Assembly (NCBI RefSeq): GCF_009830125.1
Contig: NZ_WUPT01000002.1
Span: forward strand, 310,001-374,000
DNA from: Kangsaoukella pontilimi
GTDB lineage: Bacteria; Pseudomonadota; Alphaproteobacteria; Rhodobacterales; Rhodobacteraceae
DNA length: 64,000 bases
Reading direction: 5' to 3'
The position numbers and the translations under genes were made by a program. Positions 8,597 to 17,699 of the stretch are shown piece after piece. The notes beneath the pieces were generated by a model. The model saw only the letters and a program-made list of their open reading frames with translations. It was not told where the DNA came from and did not search any database. The first letter of the stretch is position 1. Each line of letters opens with the position of its first letter.

Positions 8597-9160
8597 ATGT
8601 TCTACCGGGACGAAAGACTTGCGCTCTTCATTGATGGAGCAAATCTCTACGCTGCCGCCAAATCCCTCGGATTCGATATCGACTACAAGCTGCTGCGTCA
8701 GGAATTCATGCGCCGTGGCAAGTTGCTGCGCGCCTTCTACTATACCGCCCTTCTTGAAAACGACGAGTATTCGCCGATCCGGCCGCTCGTGGACTGGCTC
8801 CACTACAATGGCTTCGCCATGGTCACGAAGCCGGCCAAGGAATTCACCGACAGCCAGGGCCGCCGCAAGGTCAAGGGCAACATGGATATCGAGCTGACCG
8901 TCGACGCGATGGAGCTTGCCCCTCATGTCGACCATATCGTCCTTTTCTCGGGCGACGGCGATTTCCGCCCGCTCGTCGAGAGCCTTCAGCGCCAGGGCGT
9001 CCGGGTGTCCATCGTCTCGACGATCCGTTCGCAGCCACCGATGATCGCGGATGAGCTTCGTCGCCAGGCCGACAACTTCATCGAACTGGACGAGCTTCGC
9101 GAAGTCATCGGCCGCCCGCCGCGCGAACCCCGTGACGGTGACGACGGCGACGAGGACTGA
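8597..9160 (+). CDS. NYN domain protein (LabA/DUF88-like)
   Basis: A 187-residue soluble protein of the NYN (PIN-like) group, thought to be metal-dependent RNases. The conserved acidic positions are visible: LALFIDGANLY near the N-terminus, KGNMDIELTVDAM in the middle, and IVLFSGDGDFRPLV, where family members place catalytic aspartates. A further late motif is ADNFIELDEL. The acidic tail (RDGDDGDED) is low complexity. The ATG at 8597 follows AAGGAG at five bases; an in-frame start at 8582 lacks a ribosome site. It stands alone between a divergent and a convergent gene. An RNA substrate is inference. Confidence 0.88.
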   Translation: MFYRDERLALFIDGANLYAAAKSLGFDIDYKLLRQEFMRRGKLLRAFYYTALLENDEYSPIRPLVDWLHYNGFAMVTKPAKEFTDSQGRRKVKGNMDIELTVDAMELAPHVDHIVLFSGDGDFRPLVESLQRQGVRVSIVSTIRSQPPMIADELRRQADNFIELDELREVIGRPPREPRDGDDGDED

Positions 9161-9180
9161 CGCCCAGGCGCGCCCGCCTC

Positions 9181-9235
9181 CTTCGCCTGTTCAAAATATC
9201 CTCGGGGCAGTTCGAGGGGGCAGACAGCCCCCTCG
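9181..9235 (-). repeat. Dispersed repeat copy B with adjacent hairpin
   Basis: On the minus strand a perfect 9-bp stem (9213-9221 with 9227-9235, five-base loop) is followed by CCCCGAGGATATTTTGAACA and then GGCGAAG. The AACAGGCGAAG end is shared exactly with the copy inside xdhB. It sits between two convergent genes, two bases beyond the cytochrome c stop, where the hairpin may terminate transcription from both sides. Confidence 0.65.
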
Positions 9236-9236
9236 T

Positions 9237-9704
9237 TTACTGCTGACTGGCCTTGTAGGCCGCGTCCAGCTCGTTGTGCCGCTCGATGATCCGATCCGGC
9301 CAGGTGCTTTTGATATAGGCAAGCACCGCGCGGATTTCGTCGTCTGTCAGAATGTCGCCGAAGCCCGCCATATTCGACCGGTAGCCGCCGCCGACCACCG
9401 TCTCGGTTCCGTATTTGGTGATCTCGAAAAGCTGTTCCGTGGGATGGTGCCAGGTGTGACCGCTCGCATCGTGAGGAGGTGCGGGCAGGTAGCCGTCGGC
9501 ATCCCGCTCGCGCCAGTTTTCCTCTCCTTCCAGCGCCGCCCCATGGCAGCTCGCGCAGTTCTCGGCATAGATCTCCGCCCCCATCGCGACGGTTTCTGCC
9601 GACAGGTGGGGTAACGACGAAGCATTGCCACCGGTTGCGAAAAATGCGCTCCCTGCCGCGACGGCGATCACGGCAAAAGCAGATACCAGAAATACAGGTT
9701 TCAT
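9237..9704 (-). CDS. Class I cytochrome c, periplasmic
   Basis: A 155-residue c-type cytochrome. The N-terminus is a typical Sec signal or anchor (MKPVFLVSAFAVIAVAAGSA). The haem site is CASCH at residues 50-54, and a later Met in YRSNMAGFGD is the likely sixth ligand. The C-terminal helix pattern (LTDDEIRAVLAYIKSTWP) is that of small soluble cytochromes c. AAGGAG precedes the ATG at 9704. Its electron partners are unknown; no oxidase or dehydrogenase is adjacent. WHHPTEQLFEITKYG resembles cytochromes attached to or functioning with respiratory and copper-related systems, but that is not enough for an assignment. Confidence 0.88.
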   Translation of the reverse strand: MKPVFLVSAFAVIAVAAGSAFFATGGNASSLPHLSAETVAMGAEIYAENCASCHGAALEGEENWRERDADGYLPAPPHDASGHTWHHPTEQLFEITKYGTETVVGGGYRSNMAGFGDILTDDEIRAVLAYIKSTWPDRIIERHNELDAAYKASQQ

Positions 9705-9814
9705 TCCGTCTCCTTGCATACTCGCCGTGAGATAGTCTTTCCCCCCACTGGAAGGTCAAGCGGGTCTGGACGCTCGCCCTGCCATCCCATAGGTCTTGGG
9801 CTGGAGAAGCGCGA

Positions 9815-10765
9815 ATGACAAAATCACCCCTTACCCTCTATCTTGCGGCCCCGCGCGGTTTCTGTGCGGGTGTCGACCGGGCGATCAAGATCGTCGAGAT
9901 GGCACTCGAGAAATGGGGGCCGCCTGTCTATGTCCGGCACGAGATCGTCCATAACAAGTTCGTCGTGGACGGGCTGCGCGACAAGGGTGCGGTCTTTGTG
10001 GAAGAGCTGGACGACTGCCCTGATGACCGTCCGGTGATTTTCTCGGCGCATGGCGTGCCCAAGGCGGTCCCCGCCGAGGCCGCGCGCCGTGAAATGCTCT
10101 TTGTGGACGCGACCTGTCCGCTGGTGTCCAAGGTCCATATCGAGGCCGAGCGTCACCATGCCAACGGGCTTCAGATGGTGATGATCGGTCACGAGGGTCA
10201 CCCCGAGACGCTGGGCACTATGGGCCAGCTTCCTGAGGGCGAGGTTATTCTGGTCGAGACGGTCGAGGATGTGGCAGGAGTCACCCCCCGCGATCCCGAA
10301 AAGCTGGCTTTCATCACGCAGACGACACTGTCGGTCGATGACACGGCCGATATCGTGGCCGCGCTTCAGGCACGGTTCCCGGCCATCGTGGGTCCGCATA
10401 AGGAAGACATCTGCTACGCCACCACCAACCGCCAGCAGGCGGTGAAAGAGGTGGCGCCGAAGATCGACGCACTTCTGGTGATCGGCGCGCCGAATTCCTC
10501 CAACTCGAAGCGACTGGTCGAGGTCGGCCGCGCCGCCGGATGCGCCTATGCGCAGCTGGTGCAGCGCGCGGACGATATCGACTGGCGCGCACTCGACGGG
10601 ATCGGAGCGGTTGGCGTGACGGCAGGCGCTTCGGCACCCGAGATCCTGGTGAACGAGGTCATCGACGCCTTCCGCGCGCGATTCGACGTGTCCGTCGAAA
10701 TCGTCGAAACGGCGGTCGAGCGTGTCGAGTTCAAGGTCCCGCGCGTTCTGAGAGAAACCGTATGA
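9815..10765 (+). CDS. ispH: 4-hydroxy-3-methylbut-2-enyl diphosphate reductase
   Basis: A 316-residue cytoplasmic Fe-S enzyme catalysing the last step of the MEP pathway, HMBPP to IPP and DMAPP. The three cluster cysteines are in [24 protein letters not shown] and [11 protein letters not shown]. Other family signs are [21 protein letters not shown] and the substrate-binding PNSSNSKRL. The length is normal. GGAG lies nine bases before the ATG. The stop overlaps the next start in ATGA, so it heads the operon ispH-lysE-DUF3429-gst-rnhA. Confidence 0.97.
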   Translation: MTKSPLTLYLAAPRGFCAGVDRAIKIVEMALEKWGPPVYVRHEIVHNKFVVDGLRDKGAVFVEELDDCPDDRPVIFSAHGVPKAVPAEAARREMLFVDATCPLVSKVHIEAERHHANGLQMVMIGHEGHPETLGTMGQLPEGEVILVETVEDVAGVTPRDPEKLAFITQTTLSVDDTADIVAALQARFPAIVGPHKEDICYATTNRQQAVKEVAPKIDALLVIGAPNSSNSKRLVEVGRAAGCAYAQLVQRADDIDWRALDGIGAVGVTAGASAPEILVNEVIDAFRARFDVSVEIVETAVERVEFKVPRVLRETV

Positions 10766-11376
10766 TTACTCTCCAGTTCCTGATCACGGCCTTCGTCGTG
10801 GTCGTCGCGCCCGGCACGGGTGTGATTTATACCCTCGCGCTGGGTCTCGGGCAGGGAAGACGGGCGGCCATCGCGGCGGCATTCGGCTGCACATTCGGGA
10901 TCGTGCCGCATCTTCTGGCGGCAATCCTTGGACTTGCGGCCGTTCTCCACACAAGCGCGGTTCTCTTCACCGTGGTGAAATTCGCGGGCGTGGCGTATCT
11001 GCTTTATCTCGCGTGGTCGGCGCTGTCTTCGGGTGGTGCGCTGTCGATCCAGCCGGACAGAAGCCGGGAGGCGGACTGGCGGATCGCGCGAAGGGGCGCG
11101 CTGATCAACATTCTGAACCCGAAGCTCTCGATCTTTTTTCTGGCGCTTTTGCCACCGTTTCTTTCGGGCGATCCGGTTCGCGCAACCGCCGAGATGGTTA
11201 CTCTCGGCGCGGTCTTCATGGCACTGACCTTTGCGGTCTTCGTCGTCTACGGGGTCTTTGCCGCCGCAGCGCGCGACTATCTTCTGCAAAGCGCCACCGT
11301 CATGCGCTGGCTGAACCGGGGGTTCGCCGCGGTCTTTGCGGCTCTTGCCGGTCGGCTGGCGATGGAGCGCGCATGA
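10762..11376 (+). CDS. LysE/RhtB family exporter
   Basis: A 204-residue inner-membrane protein with six hydrophobic segments, the length and order of LysE/RhtB amino-acid exporters. The N-terminal [23 protein letters not shown] corresponds to the family's PGP helix-loop, with GTG in place of the more usual GPN or [21 protein letters not shown] is the conserved motif around helix four. It overlaps ispH by four bases and the next gene by four bases. The substrate is unknown; export of an amino acid or derivative is the family role. Confidence 0.88.
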   Translation: MITLQFLITAFVVVVAPGTGVIYTLALGLGQGRRAAIAAAFGCTFGIVPHLLAAILGLAAVLHTSAVLFTVVKFAGVAYLLYLAWSALSSGGALSIQPDRSREADWRIARRGALINILNPKLSIFFLALLPPFLSGDPVRATAEMVTLGAVFMALTFAVFVVYGVFAAAARDYLLQSATVMRWLNRGFAAVFAALAGRLAMERA

Positions 11377-11816
11377 TCCCGCGCGCGCCGCTTTTTCTCG
11401 GACTTGCCGGGCTGATCCCGTTTCTCTGGGGAGCGCTCACTATGGTTCATGGCGGGCTGGCGTCATGGGGCGCCTCCAATCTCGGGCCGCGCTTCATCGC
11501 GCCCTTCGTGCTTTTGAATTACGGCACGATCATCCTGGCTTTCATGTCGGGGGTGCTCTGGGGGTTCGCGACCCGCGCCAGCGGGAGCAGGGCGGCGGTG
11601 GGCTATGCGCTTTCGGTGATCCCCGCGCTCTGGGTCTTCTTCATGGTGGGGGCGGGTCCGGCCTCATCTACCATCTACCTGATCGCGGGCTTCATTGGGC
11701 TTCTGGGGCTCGACTGGTCCTTCTGGCGTCAAGGTTTGGCACCGGAATGGTGGATGCGGCTGCGCATTTTGCTGACCGTGGTGGTTGTGGCCTGCCTGTC
11801 GCTTCTGGTTCTCTGA
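11373..11816 (+). CDS. DUF3429 domain membrane protein
   Basis: A 147-residue protein made of four or five hydrophobic segments (for example LFLGLAGLIPFLWGAL, FVLLNYGTIILAFMSGVLWG, YALSVIPALWVFFMV, IYLIAGFIGLLGLDWSFW). The LNYG...FMSGVLWG core and the closing DWSFWR are what I know from DUF3429, a family without known function. Start ATG 11373 overlaps the preceding stop (ATGA), so translation is probably coupled. Confidence 0.78.
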   Translation: MIPRAPLFLGLAGLIPFLWGALTMVHGGLASWGASNLGPRFIAPFVLLNYGTIILAFMSGVLWGFATRASGSRAAVGYALSVIPALWVFFMVGAGPASSTIYLIAGFIGLLGLDWSFWRQGLAPEWWMRLRILLTVVVVACLSLLVL

Positions 11817-11820
11817 TGCG

Positions 11821-11866
11821 CGCGAACTCTTCAGAAGAGTTCGCGTCAAAGCCTTTGAAAGGCTTT
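11821..11866. repeat. Two tandem perfect palindromes
   Basis: Two adjacent inverted repeats fill most of the 76-base gap between the DUF3429 and GST genes. CGCGAACTCTTC (11821-11832) mirrors GAAGAGTTCGCG (11834-11845) around one base, and AAAGCCTTT (11848-11856) mirrors AAAGGCTTT (11858-11866) around one base. Either could fold as an RNA hairpin. A T-run is missing, so attenuation or a stabilising role is as likely as termination. Confidence 0.7.
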
Positions 11867-11892
11867 GGTTTGGCGCTTCTTACAGGTGTTTC

Positions 11893-12516
11893 ATGACCGA
11901 ATTGACGCTTTATTCGATGCCGTCTTCCGGCAACAGCTACAAGGTGCGCCTGTTGCTTGCGCATCTGGGCCTGCCCTATCGCCACGTGCCACTCGAATTC
12001 GAGAGCGAAGCGCTGGCCGAAGCGCACGCCTCTGGCATCCTGCCCTTCGGCAAGTTGCCGGTTCTCGAACTGGAGAACGGAAAGAAGCTGGCGGAATCCA
12101 ACGCGATCCTCTGCTATCTGGCTGACGGCACCGACTGGATGCCCGCCGATCCCGTGACCCGCGCAGAGGCGCTGGGCTGGATGTTCTGGGAGCAGAACCA
12201 GCATGAGGGCGTGATCGCCGTCCGGGCGGCTTTACAGGTGTATGCGAGCCGGCGGCATCTTGCGACGCCCGAGCGCATGGCAAGCCTGCTGGATCGGGGG
12301 CACGACATCCTCGGCCAGATGGATGCTTATCTCTCCCGGCGGCAGTGGTTGGCAGGAGATGGGCCGAGCGTCGCGGATATCTCGCTATATGCCTACACGC
12401 ATTCCGCCGGAACGAAGGGCGGTTTCGACCTTGGCCGTTTCGGGCATGTAGTGGCCTGGGTGGAGAGGGTTGCCGCGCTTCCGGGTCATATCGGGCTGTG
12501 GGATATCCCGGAATGA
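11893..12516 (+). CDS. Glutathione S-transferase family protein
   Basis: A 207-residue soluble GST. The N-terminal thioredoxin fold shows [18 protein letters not shown] (possible Ser active site), [12 protein letters not shown] with the cis-proline, and [11 protein letters not shown] for glutathione. The helical C-terminal domain contains [18 protein letters not shown], the usual GST N-capping region. It overlaps rnhA by four bases (ATGA). Its sequence differs clearly from the other GST in the window (3580-4245), so this is not a recent duplicate. Confidence 0.88.
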   Translation: MTELTLYSMPSSGNSYKVRLLLAHLGLPYRHVPLEFESEALAEAHASGILPFGKLPVLELENGKKLAESNAILCYLADGTDWMPADPVTRAEALGWMFWEQNQHEGVIAVRAALQVYASRRHLATPERMASLLDRGHDILGQMDAYLSRRQWLAGDGPSVADISLYAYTHSAGTKGGFDLGRFGHVVAWVERVAALPGHIGLWDIPE

Positions 12517-12983
12517 GTGCGCTTTTCGCCTATACCGACGGGGCCTGTTCGGGAAATCCCGGTCCGGGCGGCTGGGGCGTTCTCTTGCAGGCGCGGGACG
12601 GGGACCGCGTGCTGAAGGAGCGGAGCCTGTCTGGTGGCGAGGCGCATACCACGAACAACCGCATGGAGCTTCTGGCCGCGATCACGGCGCTCGAGACACT
12701 GGAGCGGCCGAGCCGGATCACGGTCATCACCGACTCGGCCTATGTGAAGAACGGTGTGACGAGCTGGATCCACGGCTGGAAGCGGAACGGCTGGCGGACG
12801 GCGGACAAGAAGCCGGTCAAGAACGACGATCTCTGGCAGCGTCTGGACGAAGCGACGGGGCGGCACGATGTGACCTGGGAATGGGTCAAGGGCCATGCCG
12901 GGCATCCCGAGAACGAGCGGGCGGATGAGTTGGCGCGCGAGGGGATGGCACCCTTCAAGCCCGCGAAGGGCGCGAAAGCCTAG
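12513..12983 (+). CDS. rnhA: Ribonuclease HI
   Basis: A 156-residue enzyme that cuts the RNA strand of RNA-DNA hybrids. Catalytic acids are in [16 protein letters not shown] (Asp), [10 protein letters not shown] (Glu), VITDSAYV (Asp) and [12 protein letters not shown] (Asp), with the basic handle region [18 protein letters not shown]. Length is standard. It is the last gene of the ispH operon, and its TAG stop shares CTAG with the convergent gene's stop. Confidence 0.97.
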   Translation: MSALFAYTDGACSGNPGPGGWGVLLQARDGDRVLKERSLSGGEAHTTNNRMELLAAITALETLERPSRITVITDSAYVKNGVTSWIHGWKRNGWRTADKKPVKNDDLWQRLDEATGRHDVTWEWVKGHAGHPENERADELAREGMAPFKPAKGAKA

Positions 12984-13237
12984 CGGCGGCGCTTCCGGCG
13001 GCGGTCGATGGCTTCGGACGGGATCAGGATCAGCGCGCCGATGGCGCCGATGAGCGCGTCCCAGCCCGGCGCGCCAACCGAGAGGTGGAACATCACGCGG
13101 GCCATGAAGATCAGGATGACGCCTCCGAGTGCGATGATGATCGCCTGCAGGACGCCGTGATGGGTGAAGCCCCATTTTTCCGAGAGATAGGCGGCGATAC
13201 CGCCAAGCACGAGCGATCCCCAGAATGAAAAGAACAT
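12980..13237 (-). CDS. Small three-helix membrane protein, GlsB/YeaQ-like
   Basis: An 85-residue protein with three hydrophobic segments and a very basic C-terminus (IDRRRKRRR). The spacing and the glycine-rich helices recall the transglycosylase-associated (GlsB/YeaQ/YmgE) small membrane proteins, but the match is loose and no function should be read from it. AAGGG lies nine bases before the ATG at 13237. Its stop codon overlaps that of rnhA in a shared CTAG. Confidence 0.65.
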   Translation of the reverse strand: MFFSFWGSLVLGGIAAYLSEKWGFTHHGVLQAIIIALGGVILIFMARVMFHLSVGAPGWDALIGAIGALILIPSEAIDRRRKRRR

Positions 13238-13284
13238 GGTGCTAAGCCCTTTCGTGGTTTCGCCCGGCTTCGCCGGTCGATCCG

Positions 13285-13333
13285 CCGGGGTCGTTGCCCC
13301 CGGTTCCCCAGAGTATTTGGACCAAGAAGAAAG
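13285..13333 (+). repeat. Dispersed repeat copy E with G/C hairpin
   Basis: A short stem CCGGGG/CCCCGG is followed by CCCCAGAGTATTTGGACC and an AAGAAGAAAG tail. This is the same order of parts (GC-rich arm, ATATTT-like core, GAAG tail) as the other copies, here on the plus strand. It lies between the small membrane gene and the end of fmt. Confidence 0.5.
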
Positions 13334-13341
13334 AGAAAGGG

Positions 13342-14241
13342 TCAGTCGAGTTGGTCGGGGAGTTGGAAACCCTTGAGGAGGTCTTCTGCCGGCATTGGCG
13401 CCTTGCCCTGTCGCTGTGCCAACGTGACCTGAACCGCGCCGTCGCCGCAGGCGATACGGAAACCACCTAAATGGGTGCCGGGCGCGCCGCTGCCGTCGGT
13501 CAGACGGGAGCGGAGGAGTTTCAGGCGTTCGTCGCCGGCCAGACACCAGGCGCCGGGGAAGGGCGAGAGGCCGCGAATTTGCCGATCGACCTCGGCGGCG
13601 GAACGCGACCAGTCGATACGGGCTTCGGCCTTGTCGATCTTTTCGGCATAGGTGACGCCGTCCTCGGATTGTGGAATCGCTGTCAGACTGTCGAGCCGCG
13701 CAAGGGCCTCGGCGATAAGGCGTGCGCCGATAGCGGACAGCCTGTCGTGGAGGTCGCCGGTGGTGTCTTCGGGACCGATGGGCGTGGCCTCTTCCAGAAG
13801 GACGGGGCCGGTGTCGAGCCCGGTCTCCATCTGCATGATGGCGACGCCGGTTTCCGCGTCGCCCGCCAGAACCGCGCGGTGGATCGGCGCTGCGCCGCGC
13901 CAGCGGGGCAAGAGCGAGGCGTGGATGTTGAGGCATCCGTGGCGGGGAGCGTCAAGGATGGCCTGAGGCAGGATCAGCCCGTAGGCGACCACCACGGCCA
14001 CATCCGCGCCGAGCGCGGCGAAATCCGCCTGAGCCTCGTCGGTGCGGAGCGTCTTGGGATGGCGCACCTCTATGCCGAGCGCCTCGGCAGCAGCGTGAAT
14101 GGGGGTCGGCCGGTCCTTCTTGCCGCGGCCTGCGGGGCGGGGCGGCTGGGTGTAGGCGGCGACGATCTCGTGGCCGGCCTCGCGGAGCGCCCGCAGGGCA
14201 GGGACAGAGAAGTCAGGCGTTCCCATGAAAACGACCTTCAT
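13342..14241 (-). CDS. fmt: Methionyl-tRNA formyltransferase
   Basis: A 299-residue cytoplasmic enzyme that formylates initiator Met-tRNA. The N-terminal formyltransferase domain carries [16 protein letters not shown], the catalytic [18 protein letters not shown] with Asn and His, and [12 protein letters not shown] with Asp. The C-terminal OB-like tRNA-binding domain ([16 protein letters not shown]) is present. Start ATG 14241 overlaps the stop of the deformylase-like gene by four bases. It completes the def-def-like-fmt set for N-terminal formyl addition and removal. Confidence 0.97.
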   Translation of the reverse strand: MKVVFMGTPDFSVPALRALREAGHEIVAAYTQPPRPAGRGKKDRPTPIHAAAEALGIEVRHPKTLRTDEAQADFAALGADVAVVVAYGLILPQAILDAPRHGCLNIHASLLPRWRGAAPIHRAVLAGDAETGVAIMQMETGLDTGPVLLEEATPIGPEDTTGDLHDRLSAIGARLIAEALARLDSLTAIPQSEDGVTYAEKIDKAEARIDWSRSAAEVDRQIRGLSPFPGAWCLAGDERLKLLRSRLTDGSGAPGTHLGGFRIACGDGAVQVTLAQRQGKAPMPAEDLLKGFQLPDQLD

Positions 14242-14732
14242 CCGCGCGCCTTTCTGACTTTTCTGAGCAGCATGTCGCGCTTTGTCCGGCTGAGGCGGTC
14301 GAAGAACATGAGACCGTTCAGGTGGTCGATCTGATGCTGGACCGAGGTGGCCCAGAGCCCTTCGAAATCCTGCGCGATGCGCTTGCCCTGTTCATTGGTG
14401 AAGGCGACCTTGACGCGAGCGGGCCGCGTGACGCGGGCCGAGACGCCAGGCAGGTTGGGCGACGCCTCGTCCCAGTCGAAAGTGTCGTCCGAGGCCGAAA
14501 CGATCTCGGGATCGGCCAGGCGCACGACCCGGCCCCGTTCCTCGGAACAATCGACCACGGCGGCCCGGAGCATGACCCCGATCTGCGGCGCGGCAAGGCC
14601 GTAGCCCGGCATCGCCTCCATCGTCTCAACCATGTCGGACCAGAGCGTCTCGATCTGTTCGGTGATTTCGCCCACCGGTTCGGCGGGCGTGCGCAGTTTC
14701 GCGTCCGGCCAGGGCACGAAGGGCCAGATCAC
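14238..14732 (-). CDS. Peptide-deformylase-like protein with altered catalytic residues
   Basis: A 164-residue protein of the peptide deformylase fold, 164 aa against 173 for the true Def next to it. Motif 1 (GYGLAAPQ, residues 43-50) is intact. Motif 2, EGCLS in active enzymes, reads EASPN here, so the metal-ligand Cys becomes Ser91. Motif 3, HEIDH in active enzymes, reads HQIDH (133-137), so the catalytic Glu becomes Gln134; both His remain. It should not deformylate peptides by the known mechanism. It overlaps def upstream and fmt downstream by four bases each, so it is kept in the translation-coupled cluster. A ribosome- or nascent-chain-binding role is conjecture. Confidence 0.9.
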   Translation of the reverse strand: MIWPFVPWPDAKLRTPAEPVGEITEQIETLWSDMVETMEAMPGYGLAAPQIGVMLRAAVVDCSEERGRVVRLADPEIVSASDDTFDWDEASPNLPGVSARVTRPARVKVAFTNEQGKRIAQDFEGLWATSVQHQIDHLNGLMFFDRLSRTKRDMLLRKVRKARG

Positions 14733-15250
14733 GTCCGCGCCCGCTCGCGCTTCAGCTTCTGCATCTTGCGCGTGATCATCTGCCGCCTGAGCGGTTTCAG
14801 GTAGTCGATGAAGAGCTTGCCATCGAGGTGGTCGATCTCGTGCTGGACGCAGGTAGCCCAGAGACCGTCAAAGCGCTCGGACTGCGGGGTACCGTCAAGC
14901 GCGGTCCAGGTGACGTCCACGACCGCGGGGCGCTCGACCTCGGCATATTGATCGGGGATCGAGAGACAGCCTTCCTCGTAGGTGTTCATCTCGTCCGAAA
15001 CCCACGTGATCTGGGGGTTGATCAGAACGAGAGGGCGGGGCGCTTCGTCCTCGCCCTTGACGCAATCCATCACGAGAAGCCGTTTGCCCACGCCCACCTG
15101 CGGTGCGGCAAGGCCGATGCCGGGGGCGTCGTACATGGTTTCCAGCATGTCATCGGCCAGCCGACGGATCGTATCGTCGACCTCGGCAACCGGATCCGCC
15201 ACCGCTTTTAGGCGGGGATCGGGGTGGATAAGGATCTGTCTCAGGCTCAT
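14729..15250 (-). CDS. def: Peptide deformylase
   Basis: A 173-residue metalloenzyme that removes the formyl group from nascent proteins. All three motifs are canonical: GIGLAAPQ (44-51), EGCLS (93-97) with the metal-ligand Cys, and HEIDH (137-141) with two His ligands and the catalytic Glu. It is the first gene of def-def-like-fmt and overlaps the next start by four bases. About 100 bases separate it from the divergent malY/patB gene. Confidence 0.96.
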   Translation of the reverse strand: MSLRQILIHPDPRLKAVADPVAEVDDTIRRLADDMLETMYDAPGIGLAAPQVGVGKRLLVMDCVKGEDEAPRPLVLINPQITWVSDEMNTYEEGCLSIPDQYAEVERPAVVDVTWTALDGTPQSERFDGLWATCVQHEIDHLDGKLFIDYLKPLRRQMITRKMQKLKRERART

Positions 15251-15354
15251 GGGGATGATCTAGGCGAAGGGATGCGAACCCGCAAGACACCTGCTCTTGC
15301 AGCGGCCCGGCGCGCTGGTAGGGTGCGCGCTCCGACAGTCGAGGACAGAAGTTA

Positions 15355-16530
15355 ATGGGTTACGATTTCGATACGCCACTGCCTCTTCGCGGTGCGAATA
15401 CATCCAAGTACGATAACATCGCGCGCGCGTATGGCACTGACGATCCGGACCTCATTCCGATGTGGGTTGCCGACATGGACTTTGCCGCTGCGCCCGCGAT
15501 CCTTGCGGCACTCCGAGCCGAGGTCGAGCGCGGTTACATGGGTTACTTCGCCGACACCCGCCGGGCCGGTGCCGCTTTCGCCGAATGGGCCAGGTCCCGC
15601 TACGGTTGGGAGGTCGACCCGGACATCATCCGATACACCACCGGTGTGATGTCGGGCTTTGTCGATACGATCGAAATCTTCAGCGAGAAGGGCGACGGCG
15701 TCATCGTCTTTCCGCCCGCCTACCACGAGTTTGCACATCAGACGCAAGCGGTCGGCCGTACTGTTCTGGAAAGCCCGTTGAAGGTCGTGGATGGCCGCCA
15801 TGAGATGGACCTTGACGCGCTTGAGCGTTCGCTGACCGGGAAAGAGCGCATCCTTACATTCTGTTCGCCGCATAATCCGGGTGGGCGCATCTGGACAGTA
15901 GACGAGATCCGGGCCGTTGCCGATTTCTGCAAGCGGCACGATCTGATCATGATTTCGGACGAGGTTCATATGGACCTGTCCTATCCAGGCACCAGACCGG
16001 TGCCGACGGCGGTTGCCGCGCCCGAGGTTCTGGACCGGCTTGTGGTCGTGACGGCGCCGTCCAAGGCGTTCAATATCGCGGGACTGAAGACCGGTATGCT
16101 GATCGTGCCGGACAGGGCGCTCCGCGCGCGGCTTGATCCGCTGTTGCGCGCGCGGTACGGGTCTCCCAACCGGCTGGGAATGGCCGCGCTGACCGCGGCC
16201 TATGCCGAAGGCGGTGACTGGTCGGATACTGCGCGGGCCTATATTGCGGATAATTTCGCGCTGTTCAGGGACCGTGTTGGCGCGCTTCCCGGTGTCAGCG
16301 TTCTGGACATGCGTGCGACCTACCTGTCCTGGGTCGATTTCACCGGGACCGGGATGGACAATGAAGAGCTGATGTCGCGCCTTCTGAACCAGGCCAAGGT
16401 CGTGCCGAGCCCCGGCCCGCAATTCGGCTCCGGAGGCTCGGGGCATATGCGCTTCAACGTCGCGCTACCGCGTCCGACGCTGGAAAAGGCGATAGCCGGG
16501 ATCGAAGCCGCCTTCGCGGATTTGCAATAA
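15355..16530 (+). CDS. MalY/PatB-type cystathionine beta-lyase
   Basis: A 391-residue PLP-dependent fold-type I enzyme. IPMWVADMDFAAAPAI near the N-terminus is typical of MalY/PatB, SPHNPGGRIW follows, SDEVHMDL holds the cofactor Asp, and the PLP lysine is K237 in VTAPSKAFNIAG. Members cleave the C-S bond of cystathionine or other cysteine conjugates, giving homocysteine or thiols, pyruvate and ammonia. Length matches the family. It is alone, divergent from def. A biosynthetic versus degradative role cannot be told from sequence. Confidence 0.9.
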   Translation: MGYDFDTPLPLRGANTSKYDNIARAYGTDDPDLIPMWVADMDFAAAPAILAALRAEVERGYMGYFADTRRAGAAFAEWARSRYGWEVDPDIIRYTTGVMSGFVDTIEIFSEKGDGVIVFPPAYHEFAHQTQAVGRTVLESPLKVVDGRHEMDLDALERSLTGKERILTFCSPHNPGGRIWTVDEIRAVADFCKRHDLIMISDEVHMDLSYPGTRPVPTAVAAPEVLDRLVVVTAPSKAFNIAGLKTGMLIVPDRALRARLDPLLRARYGSPNRLGMAALTAAYAEGGDWSDTARAYIADNFALFRDRVGALPGVSVLDMRATYLSWVDFTGTGMDNEELMSRLLNQAKVVPSPGPQFGSGGSGHMRFNVALPRPTLEKAIAGIEAAFADLQ

Positions 16531-16536
16531 GGTCTG

Positions 16537-16812
16537 CTAGTCCTCGTTGATGTCCCGGTCCCAGACTTTTACCTGACCGGGGCGCACGCCCACGACTTTG
16601 CGCACGACGATCCACGCCACAAGCGAGGCGATGGCAAAGACGATCAGCGTCAAAGGCAGAGATGTCGCCATGGAGGGCACCCCGAGCAGCAGGGCGATTC
16701 CGGTTACTGCTGCGCCAATCGCGAAGCCCAGGAAAATCTGCGCGGGCGCCAGAACCTCGACGAAGGCGAGCGCCAGCGCGGCGACCATCCAGACCCACCA
16801 GACGGACCACAT
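16537..16812 (-). CDS. Short NfeD-like membrane protein
   Basis: A 91-residue protein with two or three hydrophobic segments (WVWMVAALALAFVEVLAPAQ, FLGFAIGAAVTGIALLLG, LPLTLIVFAIASLVAWIVV), as in the short NfeD class that lacks the ClpP-like protease and often the full OB domain. It overlaps the SPFH gene by one base (TGATG), a pairing that is widely conserved and suggests both act together in membrane microdomains. The soluble part is only about 15 residues, so the OB fold is missing or very reduced. Confidence 0.8.
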   Translation of the reverse strand: MWSVWWVWMVAALALAFVEVLAPAQIFLGFAIGAAVTGIALLLGVPSMATSLPLTLIVFAIASLVAWIVVRKVVGVRPGQVKVWDRDINED

Positions 16813-17699
16813 CAGCGCCGCCCTCCGAGCATCTTGAATGCGTCACCAAAGGCTTCGAGCGCGTTGGCTGGCACGACCACCGTTGAAGATGACGGGCTGG
16901 CGCCGAGGGCGTTCAAAGCCTCGACCTGTTTCAGGGCCACCTGGTATTGCGCCGCCTCCAGACCGTTATCCGCGATGGCCTGCGCCACGACGCCGGTGGC
17001 GTAGGCTTCGGCGTCCGCCTGAACGCGGCGTGCCTTGGCTGCCTGTTCGGCGGCATAAAGCTCGGCATCGGCGTTGAGCTCGACCGCGCGTTTCTGGCCT
17101 TCTGCACGGGTGACCGCCGCGCGGCGTTCGCGCTCGGCGTTCAACTGCTGAAGCATTGCGTCGCGGGTCGCCTGATCGAGGTTCACGTCAAGAATCTCGG
17201 CCCGCGTAACCTCGATCCCCCAGTTGTCGACGGCTTCCTCAACCGCTTCCTTGATGGTCGAGATCAGTTGCGAGCGGTTGGCCTGCACCTCGTCCAGTTC
17301 CATCTTGCCGATTTCGGCGCGGACGATGCCGGCCACGGTTGTCGCGATGGCGGCGTCGATGTCACGGATACGGTAGACCGTCTTTTCGGGCTCGATGATC
17401 CGGTAGAAGACGCTGGTTTCGACCTGCACCAGCACGTTATCCGCCGTGATCGCGTCCTGACTGGCATTGGGAAGCTGCCGTTCGAGGATGGAAATTTCAT
17501 GCGCTACCCGGTCTAGGAACGGGACGATGAAGTTGATGCCCGGTCCCAGAACGGTCCGAAGCCGCCCGAACCGCTCGACCACGTGCTTTTCGGACTGCGA
17601 CACGATGCGCACGCCCTTGTAGACGCAGAGAATGATGAAGAGGGCGAAGAGGATCGTCGCGATCCCACCGCCGCCAAGCGTTGCTAAAATGTCTTCCAT
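16812..17699 (-). CDS. SPFH/band 7 protein (stomatin/QmcA-like)
   Basis: A 295-residue protein with an N-terminal membrane segment (GIATILFALFIILCVYKGV), the SPFH domain (VVERFGRLRTVLGPGINFIV, and VLVQVETSVFYRI), and a charged coiled-coil stretch rich in Ala, Glu and Arg (about residues 185-255). It resembles stomatin/QmcA, which forms oligomeric membrane scaffolds and in some species regulates FtsH-type proteases. It is translationally coupled to the NfeD-like gene. Confidence 0.92.
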   Translation of the reverse strand: MEDILATLGGGGIATILFALFIILCVYKGVRIVSQSEKHVVERFGRLRTVLGPGINFIVPFLDRVAHEISILERQLPNASQDAITADNVLVQVETSVFYRIIEPEKTVYRIRDIDAAIATTVAGIVRAEIGKMELDEVQANRSQLISTIKEAVEEAVDNWGIEVTRAEILDVNLDQATRDAMLQQLNAERERRAAVTRAEGQKRAVELNADAELYAAEQAAKARRVQADAEAYATGVVAQAIADNGLEAAQYQVALKQVEALNALGASPSSSTVVVPANALEAFGDAFKMLGGRR

